From JAPLFM01 sp964650885 (GTDB taxonomy: Bacteria > Bacteroidota > Ignavibacteria > Kapaibacteriales > UBA2268): DNA of 24,246 nt. Shown here piece after piece: positions 15,993 to 23,305 of this stretch. The position numbers and the translations under genes are program-made. The stretch is from NCBI GenBank assembly GCA_964650885.1, contig CAZYXG010000042.1:1-24246 (forward strand). The letters are read 5' to 3'. Within the stretch, counting starts at the first letter, position 1, and each line of letters opens with the position of its first letter. Below the pieces are notes generated by a model. It saw nothing but the letters and a program-made list of their open reading frames with translations, was not told the DNA's origin and ran no database searches.

Positions 15993-16012
15993 GAATCGAG
16001 GGGAAACGATTC
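15993..16012 (+). repeat. inverted repeat at the predicted transcription start
   Basis: GAATCG (15993-15998) and CGATTC (16007-16012) are perfect inverted copies around AGGGGAAA. It could be an operator bound by a repressor or a hairpin at the very 5' end of the mRNA. TTTCC (15988-15992) is also complementary to GGAAA (16002-16006), so a second pairing is possible. Confidence 0.45.
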
Positions 16013-16053
16013 TAACCAGAAAAACGCAGCAAAAAAAAAATAATCAAATAAAA

Positions 16054-16059
16054 GAGGAG
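16054..16059 (+). promoter_or_regulatory. ribosome binding site for the first UmuD-like gene
   Basis: GAGGAG lies seven bases before ATG 16067. It rules out the in-frame TTG at 16061, which is only one base away from it. Confidence 0.7.
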
Positions 16060-16066
16060 TTTGAAT

Positions 16067-16498
16067 ATGAATGAGTTCTCACTTATTGGCTATGAGCCGA
16101 CTTCCACTGTGGAAGTGCCTTTCTATTTAATGTCCGTGGCGGCTGGTATCCCAGTGCCAGTGGAAAGCGAAGTAATTGATAAACATTTAGACCTAAATGA
16201 GTACCTTGTGGAGCATCCATCGGCTACTTTCTTTGCCAAAATGAATGGCGATTCTCCTTTTATTTCTGATATAAAAAGTGAAGATATTCTTGTGATTGAT
16301 TCAGCTTTTGAGCCACACGATGGCAGTTTAGTGGTTGTTGATGTGAATAACAGTTTGACTATTCGTTATTATAGAGTTTTGGATGGTGAAGTTTTCCTTG
16401 AGTCTGATAATAGCCAATTTATGCCAATTGGCATTAGTGAAATGATTGACTATAAAATCCTTGGAGTAGTCCGCAAAGTGGTGCATTCTTTCAATTGA
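16067..16498 (+). CDS. UmuD-like S24 protein with a defective catalytic dyad
   Basis: A 143-residue protein of the UmuD type (LexA/UmuD C-terminal fold, no helix-turn-helix). It aligns well with UmuD: AAGIPVP around the self-cleavage site (Ala26-Gly27), then HLDLNEYLVEHPSATFF, then the nucleophile region NGDS (Ser63). The catalytic Lys, 37 residues after Ser in UmuD (Ser60/Lys97), is Arg100 here (LTIRYYRV instead of TVKR), and the residue after Ser is Pro rather than Met. The cleavage site is kept but the enzyme is probably inactive. It has its own promoter and an excellent ribosome binding site. The next gene, 71 bases on, is a second UmuD-like protein. No umuC is adjacent. It could instead be a decoy or regulatory subunit. 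Confidence 0.9.
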   Translation: MNEFSLIGYEPTSTVEVPFYLMSVAAGIPVPVESEVIDKHLDLNEYLVEHPSATFFAKMNGDSPFISDIKSEDILVIDSAFEPHDGSLVVVDVNNSLTIRYYRVLDGEVFLESDNSQFMPIGISEMIDYKILGVVRKVVHSFN

Positions 16499-16569
16499 TT
16501 TGCATTAAGTTAGCAATCGGCACGATTATTGGGATTTATAAAGCTCAAAGTTTACACTAACGAATTAAT

Positions 16570-16995
16570 ATGAAAGTCCAAAAAGTTATAGAATTTCAGA
16601 AGAAATACGATTTCGAAGCACCCGTTTTTTCGGCTACCCACAAATCGCAACAGGCAAGAGACACACAGAATAAAGATGTTTACTCGATTGATTTAAATTC
16701 ATATTTGATTCCGAACTCAAAGACCCACTTTATAGTTAAAGTCAGTGGCGAATCTATGATTAAGGATAATATCTACGATGGCGATTTGCTGATTGTGGAT
16801 AAAAGTGCAACTGCAATTGACGGCAAAGTGGTAATCGCTTCGCTAAACGATGAAATGACAGTAAAGCGTTATAGAGTGATTGATGGCGTTACGTATCTAT
16901 TTGCAGCCAACGATAAATTTCTACCTATTGAGATTAGTCCATTTTGGCAATTCGAAATTCAGGGAGTTGTGAAGCACGTTATCCGAAATGTGTAA
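16570..16995 (+). CDS. UmuD-like S24 protease with an intact dyad but no cleavage site
   Basis: A 141-residue UmuD/S24 protein without a DNA-binding domain. The nucleophile Ser62 is in SGESMIKDNIYDGDLLIVD and the general base Lys99 is in MTVKRYRV, exactly 37 residues apart as in UmuD. The position that aligns with Ala-Gly in the first copy reads Lys25-Ser26 (ATHKSQQARD), and no Ala-Gly or Cys-Gly occurs anywhere in the N-terminal arm. It should therefore not process itself in the usual way. It resembles a constitutive UmuD'-like form, as known for phage P1 HumD, but with a full-length arm. No ribosome binding site is obvious. It is probably co-transcribed with the first copy. Confidence 0.9.
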   Translation: MKVQKVIEFQKKYDFEAPVFSATHKSQQARDTQNKDVYSIDLNSYLIPNSKTHFIVKVSGESMIKDNIYDGDLLIVDKSATAIDGKVVIASLNDEMTVKRYRVIDGVTYLFAANDKFLPIEISPFWQFEIQGVVKHVIRNV

Positions 16996-17139
16996 TATAA
17001 TTTTACAACTATTATTTTTTTTTGCATAACATAATCAAGACTCAATTGTAATAAATTGTATTCTATGTAATCTTACTATTGAATTAATAATTCAAATAGG
17101 ATTAACTAAATACAATTATTCAAATCTCTAGGGCTTATT

Positions 17140-17706
17140 ATGAAAATATTCCTTGTAATATTTTGTTCCTTTCTTTGCAATGCTTTTGCATTATCGCAAA
17201 CTAATACCGATACACTTCAAAAAAGCAATTTACTCACTTCTAACGATCCAAAATTTAGTAGCAGAGTAGGGCTGACCGGCTCAATGTTTACTGGATATGG
17301 ACTTACTTATATGACAAAAATCTCTGATGATTTTTGGATAGAAGGCACTGGTTCTATATTTGGCTCTGGTGAAACAAACTCATCGAATATAAGAATGACT
17401 ATTGGAATTGAGCTGCAAAGAGATATGCTTAAATCAGAAGAAATGAGATTCTATACTTTTGTGGCAACAAGCTATTGGTATAATAACGATAAGTTCGAAT
17501 CGCCAATTTCTAGCAATTCAGAAAGTAATTATGTTGGTGGCTTAGGAATGGGTTTTGAAGTGGTAGTGATGAAGCACTTGGCTTTAAATATTGAAAGTGG
17601 ATTTCTATATAGAAGCACTTCGCTTACTAACACTTCTCCAGAATTAACTAGTAGTCACTACTATCTAGGCATAGGAGTAGGCGGTGGTATTAGATATACT
17701 TTCTAA
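17140..17706 (+). CDS. small outer-membrane beta-barrel protein
   Basis: A 188-residue protein with a signal peptide (residues 1-20, ending FALSQ). The mature part alternates strands and Gly/Ser/Asn turns (VGLTGSMFTGYGLTYMT, DDFWIEGTGSIFGSG, LALNIESGFLYRS) and ends with GVGGGIRYTF. The C-terminal Phe after alternating residues is the usual barrel-end signal for BAM insertion. The size suits an eight-stranded barrel. No specific function is seen. A 144-base AT-rich gap without a clear promoter separates it from the UmuD-like pair. Confidence 0.85.
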   Translation: MKIFLVIFCSFLCNAFALSQTNTDTLQKSNLLTSNDPKFSSRVGLTGSMFTGYGLTYMTKISDDFWIEGTGSIFGSGETNSSNIRMTIGIELQRDMLKSEEMRFYTFVATSYWYNNDKFESPISSNSESNYVGGLGMGFEVVVMKHLALNIESGFLYRSTSLTNTSPELTSSHYYLGIGVGGGIRYTF

Positions 17707-17777
17707 TTAGTCAAAAAAATTAATTTAATTTACAGTAGCTTATTTGTAATATTAAAGATTATTCTTTATATTTACAG

Positions 17778-18515
17778 GTGAGCTTATTCCCTGCTATCAA
17801 GGGATTTCAATCGGCTCGAACTAAGGAATTACCTGATAGCTCAATAGAAGTTACAATCACCAGTTTGGTAAACAATAGCAAATCAGACACAACTTATGTT
17901 ATTGCAAAACAAATCCTTAAGAACTTAGCAACATATATTGAAGAATTTGAACTTTGCCGATCTGGTAGCATGATGGCAAATTGGTCAGTATTTGATGGAC
18001 AAGCAGCAGTTAATGTGCCTTTGCTTAGTAGTTCAAATAGTCCATCGGAATATGAAGTACTACTAAAAACAAGAGAAAAATATAATACGATTTTTTTATA
18101 TGCTAATGATTCTGCAATTGTAGCTTGGAGTATGAATTCCAACTATGACTGGCATAATGCAGAAAAAAACACTAAAATATTTAATTATTCTGATATTGAA
18201 AGATTAACTGTCTTAAAAACGGGTAATATTTGGCCAGGTGTAGGTTATGGTGCTTTGGTGGGAGGACTTGTATTATGGGCTGGTAATGCGACTGATAATC
18301 ATTCAAATCAATATTATAGTTTTCCTATGTTTATTTTAGGAGCAGTTTGGGGAGCACAGTTTGGTGGAATCGTTGGTGCTATAATGAATATTGATATAGA
18401 AGATGATATAAATGGTAGTCAATTAGAATATTTAAAAGTGCTACCTGAGATTAAGCGAAGATCAATTTACAGCCAATTTCCACCTCCAGAAATACAGAAA
18501 TTATTAGCGAAATAA
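17778..18515 (+). CDS. glycine-zipper membrane protein of unknown function
   Basis: A 245-residue protein. Residues 1-145 are beta-rich and have no signal peptide. Two closely spaced hydrophobic stretches follow, GVGYGALVGGLVLW and FPMFILGAVWGAQFGGIVGAI, with Gly spacing typical of glycine-zipper hairpins. The tail is charged. The only start near the beginning is GTG 17778. A TTTG-N20-TATATTTA promoter-like pair ends four bases before it, so either the mRNA is leaderless or the true start is later (the next ATG is at residue 65). The lack of a signal peptide on a protein with such zippers hints at an N-terminal truncation. Confidence 0.75.
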   Translation: MSLFPAIKGFQSARTKELPDSSIEVTITSLVNNSKSDTTYVIAKQILKNLATYIEEFELCRSGSMMANWSVFDGQAAVNVPLLSSSNSPSEYEVLLKTREKYNTIFLYANDSAIVAWSMNSNYDWHNAEKNTKIFNYSDIERLTVLKTGNIWPGVGYGALVGGLVLWAGNATDNHSNQYYSFPMFILGAVWGAQFGGIVGAIMNIDIEDDINGSQLEYLKVLPEIKRRSIYSQFPPPEIQKLLAK

Positions 18516-18537
18516 AAATATTTATTCTGGTTTCGAC

Positions 18538-19026
18538 TTACAACCTCTTTCCTAAATAAACTTGACCACATTCTTTTCCATCGAAATCAGCTATATTTGG
18601 AAGAAATGCCCATTGGCTGAAACCATACTTTTTTAGTAAATTTATACTAACTATGTTTTGCTCCAGTATAATTGCAAAAATGGACTTGTAACCAAGTTCT
18701 TCAGTCCTTTCTAACATTTTTTCTATCAATTGGCTTGCTATTCTCTGACCCCAATGAGTTTTTGCAACAAAGTAGCTAATTTCCACTGTGAATCGGAGTG
18801 CTTTTCTGCCTTCTCTATAAGGGCTAATAGAAACCCAAGCTACTACTTTCCCATCGACTTCCCATATAAAGATAGGGTAGGCATTGGGAGTATGCTTAAC
18901 AAACCATTCTGTTTTCTCGGTAATCGTTACGTATTCGGTATCCGCAGTCGATATACGGCTTTCAATTGCTTCATTGTAAATAGAGAGAATTGCTTGCAAA
19001 TCCTCTTTTTTTGCTATTCGTATCAT
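18538..19026 (-). CDS. GNAT-family acetyltransferase (phosphinothricin/amino-acid N-acetyltransferase type)
   Basis: A 162-residue enzyme expected to transfer acetyl from acetyl-CoA to an amino group. The order of blocks is typical of the Pat/YncA (MnaT) group: IRIAKKEDLQAILSIYNEAIE at the start, EVDGKVVAWVSISPYREG, and VEISYFVAKTHWGQRIASQLI around the CoA-binding loop. IILEQNIVSINLLKKYGF then places Asn before the helix that closes the site. The CoA loop reads HWGQRIAS rather than the common G-x-G form. The real substrate is likely an amino acid such as methionine or a derivative, but cannot be fixed from sequence. It is convergent with the zipper protein and divergent from the response regulator. 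Confidence 0.9.
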   Translation of the reverse strand: MIRIAKKEDLQAILSIYNEAIESRISTADTEYVTITEKTEWFVKHTPNAYPIFIWEVDGKVVAWVSISPYREGRKALRFTVEISYFVAKTHWGQRIASQLIEKMLERTEELGYKSIFAIILEQNIVSINLLKKYGFSQWAFLPNIADFDGKECGQVYLGKRL

Positions 19027-19095
19027 TAGCTTCCCAACTGTGAATTTAAGGAAAATATCATAAATCTAATACTAAATTATAATTTCTTTAGGAAA

Positions 19096-19129
19096 CTTGA
19101 AACTAATATAATTTATTTACATATTTTTG
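19096..19129 (+). promoter_or_regulatory. candidate promoter for the two-component genes
   Basis: TTG (19097-19099), a 22-base spacer and TATTTTTG (19122-19129) fit the Bacteroidota pattern with a slightly long spacer. The response-regulator ATG is 31 bases downstream. Confidence 0.35.
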
Positions 19130-19160
19130 GAGTAAATAGTTTTAATAATTGCGGTAGAAA

Positions 19161-19844
19161 ATGAAAATACTTTTAGTGGAAGATGAGCAAAAAGTTGCTG
19201 CATTCATAAAGCAGGGTTTGGAAGAACTGAACCACACGGTAGATTTGGCACACGATGGAGTGAAAGGAAAAAAACTTTCTATAGAAAATGAGTATGATTT
19301 GATAGTGTTAGATGTGATGTTACCAAAGAAAAGCGGGATAGAAGTTTGCCAAGAAATTCGCAAATTCAACAAAACTGTGCCAATTATGTTGCTTACTGCT
19401 CTCGGCACAACTGACGATAAAGTAAATGGTTTGGAAGCTGGTGCCGATGATTATCTTGTGAAGCCATTCCACTTCAAAGAATTCTTAGCAAGAGTGAAAG
19501 CTTTAACCCGCAGAAAAAATGAATTCAGCGATGATGATATTTTGAGGTTCTGCGATATTGAGCTGAATAACGTTACTAAGGAAGTGCATAGGGCTGGGAA
19601 TTTAATTAAGTTGACGGCCAGAGAGTTCGCTTTGCTTGAGTTTATGATTAAAAACATAGGAAAAGTGCTAAGCCGTGCCGATATTGCTGAATACGTTTGG
19701 GATATAAATTTTGAAACAGGTACAAACGTTGTTGATGTATATATGAATTACTTACGAAATAAGTTGGACAAGGGTTACGACAAAAAATTAATCCATACTA
19801 TAGTTGGTATGGGCTATGTAATGAAAGAAGAAGCAATCAAATAA
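19161..19844 (+). CDS. OmpR/PhoB-family response regulator
   Basis: A 227-residue transcription factor. The receiver domain (1-115) has the acidic pocket Glu7-Asp8, phosphorylated Asp51 in VLDVMLPKKSG, Thr79, and Lys101 in VKPFHF. The winged-helix DNA-binding domain (about 130-225) contains IKLTAREFALLEFMIKN and ends HTIVGMGYVMK. The layout matches CusR/QseB-type regulators. The kinase gene begins two bases after its stop codon, so the pair is one operon. The genes it controls are not evident from the neighbours. Confidence 0.95.
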   Translation: MKILLVEDEQKVAAFIKQGLEELNHTVDLAHDGVKGKKLSIENEYDLIVLDVMLPKKSGIEVCQEIRKFNKTVPIMLLTALGTTDDKVNGLEAGADDYLVKPFHFKEFLARVKALTRRKNEFSDDDILRFCDIELNNVTKEVHRAGNLIKLTAREFALLEFMIKNIGKVLSRADIAEYVWDINFETGTNVVDVYMNYLRNKLDKGYDKKLIHTIVGMGYVMKEEAIK

Positions 19845-19845
19845 A

Positions 19846-21207
19846 ATGAAAATAAGGGTAAAACTCAATCTTCAATTTAGTATAATAATTGCAGCAATCA
19901 CTGCTTTGGTGTTTGTTGCAATTTATTTTATTTTAGACCATAATACTAATTCGGAATTCAACGAAAGATTGAAGAATAGAGCTTTGATTAGAGCGACTTT
20001 GCATATAGAAAATGATTATACTGATAAAAAATTGTTTGAAACATTCGAGCAGAAATACTTAAGTAAACTTGATGGAGAGATATATGAAATTTACGACACA
20101 AGAAAACCAAAAACTTACAATCAGAAAAATAAATTATTAAACATAACCAATGAAAATGTTAATAGTATAATAAAAAATAGAGAATATAATTTCTCGGTTG
20201 GTGAAAGGCATTACGTAGGCATATATTATGGTAATAGAGGTGAAAGCTTTATTGTGATAGTTTCTGCAATAAACCATCAGGGCAAAGACCAACTGCAGGC
20301 AAACATTCTTTTGCTGATTGTATTATTTTTTGGTATTGTAATAGTTAGTTTTATTTCTGGCTATTTTTTTAGCAGGAATGCACTTGAACCAATTGTTGAA
20401 ATCACAAAGAATGTGAATGAAATATCGGCTCGCAATTTAGACCAAAGATTGAAAGAAAATATTAATAACGATGAACTTTCGAATTTGATAAATACTTTCA
20501 ATCAGCTTTTGCTGCGGTTGGATAATTCATTTCAATTGCAACGTACTTTTGTGAGTAATGCCTCCCACGAGCTTCGCACTCCTCTTACCCACATTATAGG
20601 CGAACTGGAAGTAGCACTAACAAAGGAGCGAGATGGCGATTATCAAATTCAGCTTGTAGAAAAAACACTTGTAAGTGCTCAACAAATGAAAACATTGGTG
20701 AATGATTTGCTAATGTTTGCACAAACTAATATTTACGAAGAAAATAATTTCCAAGAAGAATTACGACTGGATGAATTAGTATTCGATGTGATTGGTGAAG
20801 TGCAGAAAAGCAAGCCCACAGCAGATATATCAATGTATTTCGATATACCTCCAGACGATTCGGACAAACTGCAAATTAAAGGTAATAAGAATTTGTTACA
20901 AGTGGCATTTATTAATTTAATTGAGAATGCTATAAAATATTCCGACAATAAAAAAGTGGAGTGTAGACTGGATTATGATGGCACTCGAATGATATTTTCT
21001 GTGAAAGATAATGGCATTGGTATATCGCAAGAAGATTTAAATCATATATTCCAACCATTTTACCGAGCTAGCAAAGCAATGCACAAAGAAGGACATGGCA
21101 TAGGGTTAGCTTTAGTAGATAAAATAATAAAAGCCCACAAAGCTGAAATACGAGTTGAGTCTGAACTGAAATTAGGCACAAAATTCACTGTGGAATTTAA
21201 AGCATAA
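19846..21207 (+). CDS. sensor histidine kinase with HAMP domain
   Basis: A 453-residue inner-membrane kinase. Two membrane segments (about residues 10-31 and 153-175) flank a periplasmic sensor region of about 120 residues with no recognised domain. A HAMP linker follows (FSRNALEPIVEI to LLLRLDNSF). The phospho-accepting His241 is in NASHELRTPLTHI. The ATPase domain shows the N box NLIENAIKYSD, DNGIGI, and GHGIGLALVDKII. It should phosphorylate the adjacent OmpR-type regulator. The stimulus is unknown; architecture is of the CusS/QseC kind. Confidence 0.95.
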   Translation: MKIRVKLNLQFSIIIAAITALVFVAIYFILDHNTNSEFNERLKNRALIRATLHIENDYTDKKLFETFEQKYLSKLDGEIYEIYDTRKPKTYNQKNKLLNITNENVNSIIKNREYNFSVGERHYVGIYYGNRGESFIVIVSAINHQGKDQLQANILLLIVLFFGIVIVSFISGYFFSRNALEPIVEITKNVNEISARNLDQRLKENINNDELSNLINTFNQLLLRLDNSFQLQRTFVSNASHELRTPLTHIIGELEVALTKERDGDYQIQLVEKTLVSAQQMKTLVNDLLMFAQTNIYEENNFQEELRLDELVFDVIGEVQKSKPTADISMYFDIPPDDSDKLQIKGNKNLLQVAFINLIENAIKYSDNKKVECRLDYDGTRMIFSVKDNGIGISQEDLNHIFQPFYRASKAMHKEGHGIGLALVDKIIKAHKAEIRVESELKLGTKFTVEFKA

Positions 21208-21290
21208 GCAAGTAATTATTTGAATATTTGTTTTAAATAACCGCAATATATTATTTGGCTAATTAAAATTATTTAAACTTAGAGAATAAT

Positions 21291-21443
21291 ATGAATGTAA
21301 ATCATAAAGGATTAGCCAAAGAATACATCTCAAAGTATAAATTCAAAGCTGAGATGAACTCATATAATTTCGATTTACTCCCAACAGCCAGCCATTTTGG
21401 TGAAATTGAACTTACTATTTTCGATTTCGTACACAAATTGTAA
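21291..21443 (+). CDS. possible 50-residue small protein
   Basis: This short ORF starts at ATG 21291, a few bases after AGAGAAT, and ends at TAA 21441-21443. The product starts MNVNHKGLAKEYISKY and includes LLPTASHFGEIELTIFDFV. It fills most of the 306-base gap between the histidine kinase and aspS. It has no signal peptide or recognised domain, and no clear promoter. Its codon choice looks similar to neighbours, but at this length an accidental frame is possible. The rest of the gap holds the predicted aspS promoter and nothing else I can identify. Confidence 0.4.
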   Translation: MNVNHKGLAKEYISKYKFKAEMNSYNFDLLPTASHFGEIELTIFDFVHKL

Positions 21444-21452
21444 CCACTTAAA

Positions 21453-21485
21453 TTGCAAATATATCCTCCGTTTTCATTAAATTTG
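21453..21485 (+). promoter_or_regulatory. candidate promoter for aspS
   Basis: TTG (21453-21455), a 22-base spacer and TAAATTTG (21478-21485) fit the Bacteroidota pattern. The -7 element ends 28 bases before the aspS ATG. The spacer is one base longer than usual. Confidence 0.4.
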
Positions 21486-21513
21486 TTTTTACTTAAAATT
21501 CAATTTCAAAAAA

Positions 21514-23289
21514 ATGTTTAGACAAAGAAGTATAAAATGTGGTGATTTACGCCCTGCAAATGTGGGTGAAACAGTGGTAATCAATGGTTGGGTATCAAAC
21601 GTTAGAGATATTGGCAAAATCATATTTGCTGATATTCGAGATAGATATGGGCTTTGCCAAGTGGTATTTGAAAGTGACGATGAAGCTTTGCTATTGCGAG
21701 GCAGAGAGCTGAAAAGTGAGTTTGTGGTTTGGATATCAGGCGTGGTTCGCTTGAGAGAAAGCCCAAATCCGAATATGCCGACTGGTTTAGTGGAAATTGT
21801 GGCAAAAGACTTGGGAATAATAAACCGAGCTGAGTTGCCACCATTTGAAATTAAAGAAGATATTGAGACAAACGAAGAACTAAAGCTGAAATTCCGCTAT
21901 TTGGATTTGCGTCGTCCCGATATGCAACGCAAGTTTATTGTTCGCAACCACGTTTACCAAATTACACACCAATACTTTTTTGAGAATGACTTTTTGGAAG
22001 TGGAAACTCCAGTGCTTATGAAATCCACACCAGAAGGAGCAAGGGATTTTCTAGTGCCGAGCCGAATTAATAAAGGGAAATTCTATGCACTACCGCAGTC
22101 GCCACAGATATTTAAACAAATATTGATGGTGTCGGGTTTCGACCGCTATATGCAAATAGTGAAATGCTTCCGTGATGAAGATTTACGTTCGGATAGACAG
22201 CCAGAGTTCACTCAAATAGATGTTGAGATGTCATTTGTGAACCAAGCCGATATATTGACTGTAACGGAAGGATTTATCCAAAGACTTTGGAAAGAAGTGC
22301 TGGGAGTGGAAATACAAACACCATTCCAAAGAATGAGCTACAAAGAGGCGATGACTCGCTATGGTTCGGACAAACCAGATTTGCGATTTGGAATGGAATT
22401 GAATTCACTTAACGAAACAGTTGCAAAATCTGAATTTAAAGTCTTCCAAGATGTGCTTGCAAATGGCGGCGAAGTGGCTGCACTAAATGCAGAGGGTTGC
22501 GGAAACTATACTCGCAAGCAATTGGACGACCTGACTGACTTTGCCAAGAAGTATGGAGCAAAAGGACTTGCATATATTAAATTAGAAAATGGCGAAGTCA
22601 AATCACCAATAGCAAAATTTTTAACTACTGAAGAAATGGCTGCTATTATAGAAAAATGTGGAGGCAAAGATGGCGATTTGATTTTAATATCATCGGACAC
22701 TTGGACAAAAGCATACACTATATTGGGTGCATTGAGACTGGAAATAGCAAGACAATCTAAATTATTCGACAAATTAAAAAATACATATAGCTTCCATTGG
22801 GTAGTGGATTTTCCACTTTTCGAAAAAGACGAAGAAACTGGCGATATGCACGCAATGCACCACCCTTTCACAAGTCCACATCTAGATGATTTGGAATTGC
22901 TGGATACTGACCCAAGCAAAGCCAGAGCAATAGCACACGATTTGGTAATAAATGGTGCGGAAGTTGGTGGCGGTAGTATCCGTATCCATAATGGGAAAGT
23001 GCAAGAGCAAATGTTCCACAAGCTTGGATTAAGCCAAGAAGATATAAATAGTAAATTCGGCTTTTTAATTGAAGCATTAAAATACGGAGCTCCACCACAC
23101 GGAGGAATTGCATTTGGTTTGGATAGATTGGTGATGATACTTACAGGCACAGACAACATAAGAGACGTTATAGCATTCCCCAAAACTACATCGGGCGTAT
23201 CGCTAATGGACGGCTCTCCATCGGAAGTGGACGACACCCAATTAAAAGAACTTTGGATACAGACATTGAAGAAGGAAGTGAAGGAGTAG
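21514..23289 (+). CDS. aspS: aspartyl-tRNA synthetase
   Basis: Essential enzyme that charges tRNA-Asp, 591 residues, normal for the bacterial type with the GAD insertion. The OB-fold anticodon-binding domain is at about 1-110 (VINGWVSNVRDIGKIIFADIRD). Class II motif 1 is near residues 154-168 (FFENDFLEVETPVL), motif 2 is FRDEDLRSDRQPEFTQID at about 219-236, and motif 3 GIAFGLDRLVMIL is near the C-terminus. Ile33 lies in the RD-x-G position, where discriminating enzymes usually carry a hydrophobic residue and non-discriminating ones His; that reading is tentative. The glycosyltransferase-like gene follows 16 bases later. Confidence 0.97.
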   Translation: MFRQRSIKCGDLRPANVGETVVINGWVSNVRDIGKIIFADIRDRYGLCQVVFESDDEALLLRGRELKSEFVVWISGVVRLRESPNPNMPTGLVEIVAKDLGIINRAELPPFEIKEDIETNEELKLKFRYLDLRRPDMQRKFIVRNHVYQITHQYFFENDFLEVETPVLMKSTPEGARDFLVPSRINKGKFYALPQSPQIFKQILMVSGFDRYMQIVKCFRDEDLRSDRQPEFTQIDVEMSFVNQADILTVTEGFIQRLWKEVLGVEIQTPFQRMSYKEAMTRYGSDKPDLRFGMELNSLNETVAKSEFKVFQDVLANGGEVAALNAEGCGNYTRKQLDDLTDFAKKYGAKGLAYIKLENGEVKSPIAKFLTTEEMAAIIEKCGGKDGDLILISSDTWTKAYTILGALRLEIARQSKLFDKLKNTYSFHWVVDFPLFEKDEETGDMHAMHHPFTSPHLDDLELLDTDPSKARAIAHDLVINGAEVGGGSIRIHNGKVQEQMFHKLGLSQEDINSKFGFLIEALKYGAPPHGGIAFGLDRLVMILTGTDNIRDVIAFPKTTSGVSLMDGSPSEVDDTQLKELWIQTLKKEVKE

Positions 23290-23305
23290 GTTCGACCTAA
23301 ATACA

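Larger units (their letters stand above)
15764..16053. other. divergent intergenic region before the UmuD-like pair
   Basis: This region holds the leader of the 15152 gene on the minus strand and the promoter, inverted repeat and leader of the UmuD-like pair on the plus strand. Between 15764 and 15950 nothing else was recognised: no ORF of note, no RNA gene and no tandem repeat. No convincing promoter was found for the lipoprotein gene. Confidence 0.5.

Noticed and set aside
15988..16012. H-type pseudoknot in the leader of the UmuD-like pair (TTTCC/GGAAA with GAATCG/CGATTC)
   Set aside because: The pairing is there on paper, but two connecting loops would have zero length, which is not sterically reasonable, and the first arm may lie upstream of the transcript start. 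Kept only as alternative hairpins.
16067..16995. LexA repressors
   Set aside because: Both proteins are about 140 residues and lack an N-terminal helix-turn-helix; copy 1 aligns with UmuD, not with the LexA linker and DNA-binding region.
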